Part shown: piece after piece, positions 8,009 through 16,007 of the stretch
Layout of the letters: each line of letters starts with the position of its first letter
Position numbering within the stretch: the stretch's first letter is position 1
NCBI GenBank assembly: GCA_944358545.1
Contig: CALVRJ010000007.1
Coordinates: forward strand, 1-43,921
Length of the DNA stretch: 43,921 nt
From: an uncultured Bacilli bacterium
Lineage (GTDB): Bacteria; Bacillota_I; Bacilli_A; RF39; UBA660
Reading direction: 5' to 3'
Translations under genes and position numbers: made by a program
Notes under the pieces: generated by a model
What the model was told of the DNA's origin: nothing
Databases searched by the model: none
Seen by the model: only the letters and a program-made list of their open reading frames with translations

Positions 8009-9624
8009 AAGGTTACATGGTCTGTACCGCAACTATAAAACATACCATCTTTTTTTGCATTATCGATGTTCCAATTTGGACCAACATAGATTGTCTTTAA
8101 ATTTGAATTACCACTAAATATTGAAAACATTTCATTAACATTGCTTGTATCAAAGCTGCTTAAATCTAATTCGGTTAAACTACTACAGCAGTTAAACATA
8201 TCACTCATATTTTTAACATCTGATGTGTCAAAATTCTTTATGTTTAATGCTTTTAAATTATTGCATCCCATAAACATAGCTCCCATGTCAGTTACATTTG
8301 AAGTATTAAAGTTTGTTAAATCTAAGGCGGTTAAACTAGTACAACCGTTAAACATGCGACTCATATTAGTTGTAGCGCTTCCAAAATTTTTAGAAAAAGT
8401 TATGTTTAACATATTTTTGCATCCATGGAACATCCACGACATTGTTTTTACTTTAGAAGTATTAAAATTTGTCAAATCAAGTTCAGTTAAACTTTCGCAT
8501 TGGTTAAACATCGTTCTCATATCGTTAACACTCGAGGTATCAAAGTTTTGTCCAAAATTAATATTTTTTAAACTTACATCACCACTAAACATTGCAGACA
8601 TATTTGTAACATTTGATGTGTTAAAACTGCTTAAATCTAATTCGGTTAAACTACTACAGCAGTTAAACATATCATGCATATTGGTAACATTTATAGTATT
8701 AAAATTATTTATATTCAGCTTATTCAGAGCTTCACAATAGAAAAACATAGCTTCCATATTGGTGACATTGCTTGTATCTAAATTGCTTAAATCGATTGTT
8801 TTTGTTTGTTTAAAACCGTAGAATAAATAACTTGAATTAGGATTAGCAACTACACCACCATCGCCACCAATATATAATTTATAGAATCCTGCATTTTCTG
8901 GGTCATTTACTATCCACGCCATGACACTTCCATTTTGTCTTTCTGATACATCCCAGCTTTCTACTGCATCTGATGGTACATTTTTATTATTCAAAACTTC
9001 AATTGATGTTATTTTTTCACGGTATTCATCACTATGGTAATCAGCTTGAGAATTACTGCTATAACTTCTCATTAAATTAGTTTCATTTGGTAACACTGTT
9101 CCTTCATCATTTGTTCCAGCTTGAACATAATTTAAAGTTATTTCTAAGTTACTTGTTAAATTACTTGGCTGAATTTGTACTTCTGAATTATATTCAACGT
9201 CTACTGTAAATGTTGTAGTTCCTTTAGATTTTAGAGTATCACCTTGTTCAATGCCATTAATTGTAAATATTATTGCTTCATTACTACTATCTGTTTTCTC
9301 TATTGTTTTTAGGACTGCATCAATACTTCCTCTATTTTCAACTGTTACGGTATACCTCATTTTATCACCTGGTGAATATAAGTTGGTTTTAAATGTTGCA
9401 GTTGTATCTGTATGACTTGGTTCTTCTTCATCTTCCGGGTTTCCATTTATTATTTGACTTTGAATATTAGTAATTAATACTTCCCACTCACTTGTGATAT
9501 TACTTGTTCCTTTAATATTAAGCTGCGTCCTAAAGGCTGCATAGCCAGCGGCCATTATTAATAATATACTACATAAGCCTAATATTATATAGTTTCTTTG
9601 TCTTGTGTTAAATCTGTTTCGCAT
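7996..9624 (-). CDS. BspA-family (DUF285) leucine-rich surface protein
   Basis: 542 aa. An N-terminal basic segment and hydrophobic helix (LLIMAAGYAAF) would anchor or export it. Residues about 75-165 form a beta-rich domain resembling the DUF11/adhesin type (PGDKMRYTVTVENRGS). From about 260 to 530 there are about nine copies of a 25-residue repeat of the form FNTSNVTNMxxMFxxCxSLTELDLSS, the BspA/DUF285 repeat found on adhesins of gut and oral bacteria. The C-terminus is short, with no LPXTG or other sorting signal. AGGAGTG precedes the start. It probably acts in attachment or interaction with host or neighbours (inference). Long exact DNA repeats inside it could recombine in frame. Confidence 0.85.
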   Translation of the reverse strand: MRNRFNTRQRNYIILGLCSILLIMAAGYAAFRTQLNIKGTSNITSEWEVLITNIQSQIINGNPEDEEEPSHTDTTATFKTNLYSPGDKMRYTVTVENRGSIDAVLKTIEKTDSSNEAIIFTINGIEQGDTLKSKGTTTFTVDVEYNSEVQIQPSNLTSNLEITLNYVQAGTNDEGTVLPNETNLMRSYSSNSQADYHSDEYREKITSIEVLNNKNVPSDAVESWDVSERQNGSVMAWIVNDPENAGFYKLYIGGDGGVVANPNSSYLFYGFKQTKTIDLSNLDTSNVTNMEAMFFYCEALNKLNINNFNTINVTNMHDMFNCCSSLTELDLSSFNTSNVTNMSAMFSGDVSLKNINFGQNFDTSSVNDMRTMFNQCESLTELDLTNFNTSKVKTMSWMFHGCKNMLNITFSKNFGSATTNMSRMFNGCTSLTALDLTNFNTSNVTDMGAMFMGCNNLKALNIKNFDTSDVKNMSDMFNCCSSLTELDLSSFDTSNVNEMFSIFSGNSNLKTIYVGPNWNIDNAKKDGMFYSCGTDHVTLKSS

Positions 9625-9683
9625 TTTTTCACTCCTATTCTACAATACCAATTTAACACACGTAAAATCAAATTACAATACTT

Positions 9684-9708
9684 TTACCGGACTTTTTAGT
9701 TACCGGAC
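9684..9708. promoter_or_regulatory. TTACCGGAC direct repeat upstream of XRE gene
   Basis: TTACCGGAC occurs twice, at 9684-9692 and 9700-9708, 16 bp apart start to start, in the gap between the BspA-like gene and the XRE gene. ACGTAAA also occurs twice nearby (about 9660 and 9715). GC-containing words like this stand out in such AT-rich DNA. They could be an operator for the adjacent regulator or the divergent gene. No experimental link is known. Confidence 0.35.
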
Positions 9709-9752
9709 ATTAAAAACGTAAAGTGGCACAATTATGCTAGAGGTGAAAATGC

Positions 9753-9998
9753 ATGGCAACTTTTAAAAGAGAGTTTAATTTTGATAAGAATATCAAAGAA
9801 ATTGTGTCAAACAATATTAGAAAATATCGAAAGGAAGCAGGGATTACACAGGAACAATTGGCTGTCGACATTGGGAAGTCATATGATTTTGTAAGAAGAC
9901 TTGAGTTTAAAAAAGGAGCAATTGGTTGTTCACTCGATACAATATATAAAATCTCTGTTGTTTTAGGACAACCTACTTCGAAATTTTTTGAGGATTAA
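9753..9998 (+). CDS. Small XRE-family HTH regulator
   Basis: 81 aa, almost entirely one helix-turn-helix of the Cro/CI (XRE) type: RKEAGITQEQLAVDIG is the first half and KSYDFVRRLEFKKG the recognition-helix region, with the usual pattern continuing to LGQPTSKFF. AGAGGTG precedes the ATG. It is probably a dimeric DNA-binding repressor. The ASCH gene follows after 39 bp and the DUF4143 gene lies further on, so it may control this accessory group. The direct repeats just upstream are candidate operators. Confidence 0.8.
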   Translation: MATFKREFNFDKNIKEIVSNNIRKYRKEAGITQEQLAVDIGKSYDFVRRLEFKKGAIGCSLDTIYKISVVLGQPTSKFFED

Positions 9999-10037
9999 TA
10001 TTCTTTTTTGTTATAATATATTTTAGAGGTGTTTAGA

Positions 10038-10427
10038 TTGAGAGTACTTAGTATAAAAGAACCTTATGCAAGCCTTCTTAAAAATAATATTAAACATATT
10101 GAAACAAGGAGCTGGAAGACAAATTACCGAGGTGAAATTTATATTCACGCAAGCATGAGAATAGATAATGATTATTTAAAAAAAGATGGATTAGATAAAT
10201 ATGTAAATAAAGATAATTTTAAATGTGGATATATTATCGCCAAAGCTAATTTGATAGACTGCATATATATGGATAATGATTTTTTAAAGAAAATTAAAAA
10301 GAATAAGTTAGAATATTTATGTGGCGATTACAGAATAGGAAGATATGCTTGGGTTTTAGATAATATTGAGCCTATCTTTCCTATTTTTGCTAAAGGACAT
10401 TTAGGTATTTGGAAGTATAATGAATAA
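10038..10427 (+). CDS. ASCH-domain protein
   Basis: 129 aa. The opening RVLSIKEPYASLL followed by KHIETRSWKTNYRGEIYIHAS is characteristic of the ASCH fold, a beta-barrel related to PUA that binds RNA or modified nucleosides. Some members hydrolyse N4-acetylcytidine, others are proposed coactivators. The protein ends with the typical KGHLGIWKY. A TTG start at 10038 is preferred, 7 nt after AGAGGTG, because it places the conserved R-V-L-S motif at the N-terminus; the GTG at 10029 lies inside the Shine-Dalgarno. It is likely cotranscribed with the XRE gene. Substrate not predictable. Confidence 0.75.
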   Translation: MRVLSIKEPYASLLKNNIKHIETRSWKTNYRGEIYIHASMRIDNDYLKKDGLDKYVNKDNFKCGYIIAKANLIDCIYMDNDFLKKIKKNKLEYLCGDYRIGRYAWVLDNIEPIFPIFAKGHLGIWKYNE

Positions 10428-10450
10428 TTTTCTCTAGATTATAAAATAAA

Positions 10451-10520
10451 TTTTTGTCCAAACCGTAAAATGTTTCTTGTCCAAAATGTAAAATAATTTT
10501 TGTCCAAAATGTAAAATAAA
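10451..10520 (+). repeat. Three 23-bp direct repeats (iteron-like) before DUF4143 gene
   Basis: Three tandem copies of TTTTTGTCCAAAATGTAAAA, with GTCC at 10456, 10479 and 10502, a regular 23-bp period or about two helical turns. The first copy differs at two bases (CC for AT). The array ends immediately before the -35 box of the DUF4143 ATPase gene. This geometry suits cooperative binding of a regulator upstream of or over the promoter. Three copies without unique spacers rule out a CRISPR array. Confidence 0.8.
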
Positions 10521-10522
10521 AG

Positions 10523-10551
10523 TTTACAAATTATAATAATTAGTATAAAAT
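10523..10551 (+). promoter_or_regulatory. Promoter of the DUF4143 ATPase gene
   Basis: TTTACA (10523-10528), a 17-bp spacer and TAAAAT (10546-10551). It lies directly downstream of the triple repeat. GCGAGGCGAT precedes the start codon at 10575. Confidence 0.55.
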
Positions 10552-10574
10552 ATTGATAAAGCGAGGCGATAGAA

Positions 10575-11825
10575 ATGAAAAAATATTTAAAAAGAATTGC
10601 GGATTTAGAACTTGAAAATAAGCTTTCTTATATGGGAGCTGTACTAATTGAAGGGTGCAAATGGTGCGGTAAATCAACAACGGCAAAACTGCATGCGAAA
10701 AGTATTATTGAATTTCAAAATCCTGATAATCAAAAAGATTATGAATTTATAAAAAACACAAAACCTTCTTTGTTTTTAGAAGGTGGAAAGCCAAGACTTT
10801 TTGATGAATGGCAAATGTACCCTATTGTTTGGGATTCAATACGATGTGATTTAGATAACACCGGTTTAAAGGGACAATATATTTTGACTGGTTCAGCAAA
10901 GCCTAGTGAAGGAAGTACAATGCATACAGGTACTGGGAGATTTGCAAGAATTTTGATGAGACCTATGTCTTTATATGAATCGCTTGATTCTGATGGAAAG
11001 GTTTCTCTTCAAGATATTATAGATGGAAAAGATATTGCGGCTGTAAATAAGATGAGTTTAGAAGATATTGCAAGTGTGATTGTTCGTGGTGGATGGCCAG
11101 CTTCTTTAGATATTCCAAATGATAATAAATATAATGTGGCAAAAGATTATGTAGATAGTTTAATTAGAGAAGATGTAAATACAATAAACCGAATAGAAAG
11201 AAACCCATCTAAAATGGGAGCTGTACTTAGGAGTTTAGCTAGAAATGTTTCGACACCAGTTTCTAATACAACAATTATTGAAGATGTAAAAAACGAATTT
11301 TCTGACGAAATTTCAAGACCAACACTTGATGATTATATTAATACTCTAGAAAAGTTATTTGTAATTGAAAAAGTTAATGCGACTAATTTAAATATTAGGT
11401 CTAAGGTTCCACTTAGGACAAAGGCAAAATTAGAGTTTGTTGATCCTTCAATCGCAACTGCAGTTCTGGGTCTTACAAAGGAAGATTTGATACATGATTT
11501 AAATTATTTTGGGTTTTTGTTTGAAAATTTATGTATTAGAGATTTAAAAATATATTCTGAGTTATTAGATGGTGAAATTACTTATTACCGGGATAAAAAC
11601 GATTTTGAAGTAGATGCGATTTTAAGAGTGCAAAATGGAAAATGGGGTGCTATAGAAATAAAGCTCGGATCTGGTTACATCGAAGAGGCTGCACAAAATT
11701 TATTAAAGCTTAAAGAAAAAGCTATAAATAAGCCGTCATTTTTAATAGTGTTAAGTGGTAGCAATTATTCTTATCGGCGTGATGATGGTGTTTATGTTGT
11801 TTCTATTGGAAGTTTAAAAAATTAA
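10575..11825 (+). CDS. AAA ATPase with DUF4143 domain
   Basis: 416 aa. The N-terminal ATPase half has a Walker A at GCKWCGKST and a Walker B-like LFDEWQ, followed by the ILTGSAKP sensor-like motif typical of this family. The C-terminal DUF4143 domain resembles a PD-(D/E)xK nuclease fold: FEVDAIL and AIEIKLG supply the D...ExK pattern, about 20 residues apart. These proteins are widespread, patchily distributed and of unproven function; defence or toxin-antitoxin-like roles have been suggested. The gene has its own promoter behind a triple repeat and ends at a strong terminator, so it is a self-contained unit that may have been acquired horizontally (inference). Confidence 0.85.
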   Translation: MKKYLKRIADLELENKLSYMGAVLIEGCKWCGKSTTAKLHAKSIIEFQNPDNQKDYEFIKNTKPSLFLEGGKPRLFDEWQMYPIVWDSIRCDLDNTGLKGQYILTGSAKPSEGSTMHTGTGRFARILMRPMSLYESLDSDGKVSLQDIIDGKDIAAVNKMSLEDIASVIVRGGWPASLDIPNDNKYNVAKDYVDSLIREDVNTINRIERNPSKMGAVLRSLARNVSTPVSNTTIIEDVKNEFSDEISRPTLDDYINTLEKLFVIEKVNATNLNIRSKVPLRTKAKLEFVDPSIATAVLGLTKEDLIHDLNYFGFLFENLCIRDLKIYSELLDGEITYYRDKNDFEVDAILRVQNGKWGAIEIKLGSGYIEEAAQNLLKLKEKAINKPSFLIVLSGSNYSYRRDDGVYVVSIGSLKN

Positions 11826-11877
11826 ATTTCTTTACACTAATCAATTTTTGAAAGGATTATAATTAATTACTTTTTAG

Positions 11878-11913
11878 AACTAATTTTTGGTATGAAAATT
11901 AGTTTTTATTTTT
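11878..11913 (+). terminator. Terminator after DUF4143 gene
   Basis: Perfect 10-bp arms AACTAATTTT / AAAATTAGTT with a 7-nt loop, followed by TTTATTTTT. Confidence 0.8.
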
Positions 11914-11942
11914 GAGAAAAAAGTGAAAGATTTTTCTTTTGG

Positions 11943-11970
11943 TAAAAATAATAAGTTTACATCATATATT
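11943..11970 (+). promoter_or_regulatory. Candidate SigE-type promoter of spoVD
   Basis: TAAAAAT (11943-11949), 13 bp, then CATATATT (11963-11970). The -10 resembles the mother-cell SigE consensus CATACAHT and is identical to the one proposed for spoVID in this window, with the same spacer. The -35 is imperfect. The leader would be only about 10 nt, placing the start of transcription at the ribosome binding site, which weakens the call. Confidence 0.35.
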
Positions 11971-11986
11971 TAAGTGGTGATATATA

Positions 11987-13891
11987 ATGTTTTTTAAAAA
12001 TATTCACAGTAGAATGAAAATAGCTTTACTGATAATTACTTTCGTCTTTATCGTAATTATTGCAAGAGTATTTTATATTCAAGTTATCGATTATAAGAAA
12101 TTAAATAATTATGCGAGTAATTTATGGAGTCGTAATTTGCCTATTAAAGCAGACCGAGGGTTAATATATGACCGAAATGGGATTATTTTAGCCGATAATA
12201 TTACAACTACTTCCCTAGTTTTGATTCCTAATCAGATTAAAGACAAAAAAGAAGTAGCTCAAAAACTTTCAGAGATACTAGGGGTTAGTTATGAAGATAT
12301 GTATAAACATGTAAATAAAAAAACTTCAATCGAGAGAGTTCATCCTGAGGGAAGACAACTTTCATATGAGGTTGCCGATAAAATTAAGAGTTTAAAATTA
12401 GATGGGGTTTATTTAGTAAAAGAGTCTAAAAGGTACTACCCTTTTGATATATATCTTGCTCATACTTTAGGTTTTGTTGGGGTTGATAATCAAGGGCTTA
12501 GCGGACTTGAACTTACTTATGACAAATATTTAACTGGTGAAGACGGGGCGATTAAATATTATAGTGATGCGAAAGGAAACAGGCTTAAATTAAACGAAGT
12601 TTACCAGCAACCACAAGATGGAATGAATATTACTTTAACGATTAATAATGAAATTCAAGCTTCGCTTGAAAGAGAGCTAAATAATGCAGTAACAAAATAC
12701 AACCCCGATAGAGCAATTGGAATTGTGATGGACCCAGATAATGGTGAGATTTTAGCAATGAGTGCACGGCCAAATTTTTCACCTAATAATTATCAAGATT
12801 ATAGTTTAGAAGAAATTAACCGTAATTTACCTATTTGGGCGACTTATGAACCGGGGTCTACTTTTAAAATTATAACTTTGGCAGCGGCTTTAGAGGAAGG
12901 AAAGGTCGATTTAGATAAGGATACTTACAATGACTCTGGGAGTATAAAGGTTGAAAATGCAACTTTACATTGTTGGAAACATGGTGGTCATGGACATGAG
13001 ACTTTTTTGCAAGTGGTTGAGAATTCTTGTAATCCCGGATTTGTCGTGTTAGGTCAAAGACTTGGAAAAAATACTTTATTTAACTATATAAATAAGTTTG
13101 GTTTTGGTAAGAAAACGGGAATTGATTTAAACGGTGAAGGTACAGGAATTATATTCGATTTAAATAAAGTCGGGCCGGTGGAACTGGCAACAACAGCTTT
13201 TGGTCAAGGGTTATCAGTTACCCCTATTCAACAAATTACAGCTGTTTCAGCAGCGATAAACGGAGGAAAATTATACAAGCCTTATATTGTAAAGAGTATT
13301 AATGAACCGGAAACTAATACGGTTATTAAGGAAAATAAAAAGACTTTAGTTAGAAGAGTCATAAGTGAGAAAACTAGTGCGGAAGTTAGACGAGCTTTAG
13401 AAAGTGTGGTGGCTAATGGTAGTGGTAGAACAGCTTATATTGATGGTTATAGAGTCGGTGGAAAAACAGGAACAGCACAGAAAGTTGAAAATGGAAGATA
13501 TTTAGAAAATAATTATATTTTATCTTTTATGGGATTTTTACCTGCCGATGATCCTGAGGTCGTCGTATATGTGGCAGTTGACAATCCTAAGGGCACTGTA
13601 CAATATGGTGGAACGACGGTTGGACCAATTGCCAAAGCGGTTTTAAAAGATTCAATTAAGGCACTTGATATTAAAAAAAGAGATGGCGGGATGGATAAGA
13701 AGTATAAATGGCCAGATCCTAAAACAAAGAAGGTTGCTGATGTTACGGGAATGAGTGTCGATGAGGCTAAGAAAGAACTTAAAGGTCTTAATGTAATTAT
13801 TGAAGGCGATGGAAACAAGGTTACTTATCAATCGCCTGAGGCAGGGACTAAACTTGATGAAGGTAAAACGGTAAGACTTTTTACGGAATAA
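11987..13891 (+). CDS. spoVD: Sporulation-specific transpeptidase SpoVD (class B PBP)
   Basis: 634 aa. One N-terminal membrane anchor (about residues 10-30) is followed by a dimerisation domain with the R-G-L-I-Y-D-R-N-G motif, then a transpeptidase domain and one C-terminal PASTA domain. Active-site motifs are S291-T-F-K, S-C-N and K-T-G-T. C329 and C348 flank the insert HCWKHGGHGHETF and are 19 residues apart, matching the redox-controlled pair of Bacillus subtilis SpoVD (C332/C351) that StoA reduces; this marks it as SpoVD rather than a vegetative PBP2b. It would cross-link spore cortex peptidoglycan in the outer forespore membrane. It is the first gene of spoVD-mraY-spoVE; mraY follows after 12 bp. 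Confidence 0.85.
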   Translation: MFFKNIHSRMKIALLIITFVFIVIIARVFYIQVIDYKKLNNYASNLWSRNLPIKADRGLIYDRNGIILADNITTTSLVLIPNQIKDKKEVAQKLSEILGVSYEDMYKHVNKKTSIERVHPEGRQLSYEVADKIKSLKLDGVYLVKESKRYYPFDIYLAHTLGFVGVDNQGLSGLELTYDKYLTGEDGAIKYYSDAKGNRLKLNEVYQQPQDGMNITLTINNEIQASLERELNNAVTKYNPDRAIGIVMDPDNGEILAMSARPNFSPNNYQDYSLEEINRNLPIWATYEPGSTFKIITLAAALEEGKVDLDKDTYNDSGSIKVENATLHCWKHGGHGHETFLQVVENSCNPGFVVLGQRLGKNTLFNYINKFGFGKKTGIDLNGEGTGIIFDLNKVGPVELATTAFGQGLSVTPIQQITAVSAAINGGKLYKPYIVKSINEPETNTVIKENKKTLVRRVISEKTSAEVRRALESVVANGSGRTAYIDGYRVGGKTGTAQKVENGRYLENNYILSFMGFLPADDPEVVVYVAVDNPKGTVQYGGTTVGPIAKAVLKDSIKALDIKKRDGGMDKKYKWPDPKTKKVADVTGMSVDEAKKELKGLNVIIEGDGNKVTYQSPEAGTKLDEGKTVRLFTE

Positions 13892-13903
13892 GGAGGAAGT
13901 TAT

Positions 13904-14905
13904 ATGGATGGAATGCTGATACTTACAAAATCGGTTATGGCAATGATGATAGGTTTTATTTTAGCGGTTTTACTTGGAATTATTATTATTCCAGTTTTAA
14001 AACGACTGCATGCTGGTCAAACGATTAGTAAGTGGCTAGCTAGGACTCATAAAAATAAGCAAGGAACGCCAACGATGGGCGGACTTATATTTATTATTCC
14101 TCCTGTTTTAGTAATGTTTATTTTAATTTTAATGGGCAAAGCTGAGTTCAACTATACTTTAGGAATTATTTTATTTACGTTTATAGGTTATTTTATAATT
14201 GGATTTATTGATGATTTTTTAATTATTAAAAGGCATAATAACAAAGGTCTTACGAAGACACAAAAGTTTTCAATGCAGGTGGTAGTGGCAATTATATTTT
14301 TCTATTTATTTATGAAAGGCGAAAATGAACCACTTCTTTGGGTTCACTGCTTACATTTTAAAATGAATATTGGTTGGCTTTACGGAGTATTTATCTTATT
14401 TGTTTTAGTAGCTAGTAGTAATGCGGTTAATTTAACTGATGGTCTCGATGGATTAGCCGGAGGTCTTTCGGTAATTGCTTTTCTAACTTTCGGAATTATT
14501 TCGTGGAATACAGACTGGCTTTTGGGATATAGTGAGATTTCATTATTTGCTTTTATTTTAGTCGGGTCTTTGATGGGCTTTTTAATCTTTAATACTAATA
14601 AGGCCAAGGTTTTTATGGGAGATACGGGTTCTCTTTGTCTTGGAGCAACACTTGGGGCTTATGCGATTATGACAAGACATGAGTTATTGCTTGTTTTAAT
14701 TGGAATTGTGTTCGTGATAGAAACACTTAGCTGTATGATTCAAATTGTTTTCTTTAAACTTACAGGTAAAAGAGTTTTTCCAATGACCCCTATTCATCAT
14801 ACGTTTGAAAAAATAGGAATGAAAGAAGCGGACATTGTAAAAATGTTTTGGACAGTTGGCCTTATAGCAGCGATGCTGGCACTAGTATACGGGGTGTGGT
14901 TATGA
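13904..14905 (+). CDS. mraY: Phospho-MurNAc-pentapeptide transferase MraY
   Basis: 333-aa polytopic membrane enzyme that transfers phospho-MurNAc-pentapeptide from UDP to undecaprenyl phosphate, forming lipid I. Conserved motifs are present: the substrate-binding GTPTMGG near residue 50, the aspartate pair in IDDFLIIK, NLTDGLDGLAGG, and VFMGDTGSL. The C-terminal HHTFEKIGM supplies the conserved histidines. A strong AGGAGG precedes the ATG. It sits between the PBP and SEDS glycosyltransferase genes, without murE or murD, and its TGA overlaps the next ATG. It may be the only mraY of the genome or a sporulation-linked copy; the window cannot tell. Confidence 0.95.
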   Translation: MDGMLILTKSVMAMMIGFILAVLLGIIIIPVLKRLHAGQTISKWLARTHKNKQGTPTMGGLIFIIPPVLVMFILILMGKAEFNYTLGIILFTFIGYFIIGFIDDFLIIKRHNNKGLTKTQKFSMQVVVAIIFFYLFMKGENEPLLWVHCLHFKMNIGWLYGVFILFVLVASSNAVNLTDGLDGLAGGLSVIAFLTFGIISWNTDWLLGYSEISLFAFILVGSLMGFLIFNTNKAKVFMGDTGSLCLGATLGAYAIMTRHELLLVLIGIVFVIETLSCMIQIVFFKLTGKRVFPMTPIHHTFEKIGMKEADIVKMFWTVGLIAAMLALVYGVWL

Positions 14906-15978
14906 AAAAACTAGATATATCTTTATTTATAGCGATTGTGGTTATTTCACTGTTTGGTGTTTTAATGGTCTACTCTTCTTCTTCTGTTTGGGCTGAATAT
15001 AAGTTCGATGATTCTTTTAAGTATTTAAAAAGTCAGGCTTTATTTTTGATTGTCGGTGTAATTATGATGTACTTCGTGAGTAAAATAGATTTCGAGATTT
15101 ATTATAAATATGCAAATAAGATATTTTTGATAGGTCTTATTTTACTTGTTTTGGTTTTATTTTTAGGAACGGAGAGAAATGGTAGTAAGAGCTGGTTTGG
15201 AATTGGGCCTTTTGGAATACAGCCTAGTGAGTTTATGAAACTAGCAATGGTTATTTTTACAAGTAAGTATTTATATAACAATAAAAAGGATATTAACAAT
15301 ATTAAAAAAGGAGTTATTCCCATTTTACTTACTACTTTGCTTATTTTCGGTTTAATTATGTTACAGCCAGACTTTGGAACAGGAGTTATTTTAGTGGTTG
15401 GGGTTATCGCTTTACTATTTGTAGGCGGGGTTAATTTAAGGTTTTTCTTAAAGGTTTTTATATTGGGAATTGCTGGAATTGTAGCTTTGATTATGGCAGC
15501 TCCATATAGGCTTAAACGAATTTTATCGTTTTTAAATCCATGGAGTGATCCACTAGGTAGTGGTTTTCAAATTATTCAATCACTTTATGCGATTGGGCCT
15601 GGTGGTCTATTTGGTTTTGGTTTGGGAGGGTCTAGACAAAAACATTTTTATTTACCTGAACCACAGACAGATTTTATTTTTTCAATTATAAGTGAAGAGT
15701 TTGGGTTTCTCGGTGTATTAATTGTTTCATCTTTGTTTTTAATTATTATTTACCGGTCTATTAGAATAGCTCTAAAGTGTCAAAATTTATTTGGAAAGTA
15801 TTTAGTTTTTGGAATTATATTTATGCTTGGGTTTCAAGCTTTACTTAATTTAAGTGTGGTTATCGGTTTAATTCCAGTTACAGGGGTCACTTTACCTTTC
15901 CTTAGTTATGGAGGTTCAAGTTTGCTTATTACTTTGCTTTCAATGGGAATTATTTTGAATGTTTCAAGACATATATAA
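14902..15978 (+). CDS. spoVE: SEDS-family peptidoglycan polymerase, SpoVE/FtsW type
   Basis: 358 aa with about ten transmembrane segments. SEDS signatures are visible: KSWFGIGPFGIQPSEFMK, a long loop with DPLGSGFQIIQSLYAIGPGG, EPQTDFIFSIISEEFGFLG, and the C-terminal LSYGGSSL. The start is set at the ATG of the ATGA overlap with mraY rather than further upstream inside mraY. SEDS proteins polymerise lipid II glycan strands together with a class B PBP. The partner encoded two genes upstream looks like SpoVD, so SpoVE is favoured over FtsW. No other SEDS gene lies near the division cluster here, so a shared role in vegetative division cannot be excluded. Confidence 0.85.
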   Translation: MKKLDISLFIAIVVISLFGVLMVYSSSSVWAEYKFDDSFKYLKSQALFLIVGVIMMYFVSKIDFEIYYKYANKIFLIGLILLVLVLFLGTERNGSKSWFGIGPFGIQPSEFMKLAMVIFTSKYLYNNKKDINNIKKGVIPILLTTLLIFGLIMLQPDFGTGVILVVGVIALLFVGGVNLRFFLKVFILGIAGIVALIMAAPYRLKRILSFLNPWSDPLGSGFQIIQSLYAIGPGGLFGFGLGGSRQKHFYLPEPQTDFIFSIISEEFGFLGVLIVSSLFLIIIYRSIRIALKCQNLFGKYLVFGIIFMLGFQALLNLSVVIGLIPVTGVTLPFLSYGGSSLLITLLSMGIILNVSRHI

Positions 15979-15980
15979 AA

Positions 15981-16007
15981 AGCCTATATTTTATAGGCAA
16001 TATTTTT
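15981..16007. terminator. Bidirectional terminator, spoVE / Nudix gene
   Basis: GCCTATA / TATAGGC arms with a 3-nt loop, flanked by A-rich and T-rich runs, between convergent genes. Confidence 0.7.

Noticed and set aside
8141-8740. 199-codon plus-strand open frame
   Set aside because: It is antisense to the DUF285 repeats of the BspA-like gene. The repeated codons lack stops on the other strand; there is no ribosome binding site.
10451-10520. CRISPR array
   Set aside because: Repeats are contiguous with no unique spacers, only three units, and no cas genes are in the window.
9753-11825. Prophage or integrative element
   Set aside because: No integrase, recombinase, structural gene or attachment-site duplication is visible; only three accessory genes are present.
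14848-14901. Earlier start for spoVE inside mraY
   Set aside because: It would overlap mraY by 58 bp, without a ribosome binding site. The ATGA overlap at 14902 gives the normal SEDS N-terminus.
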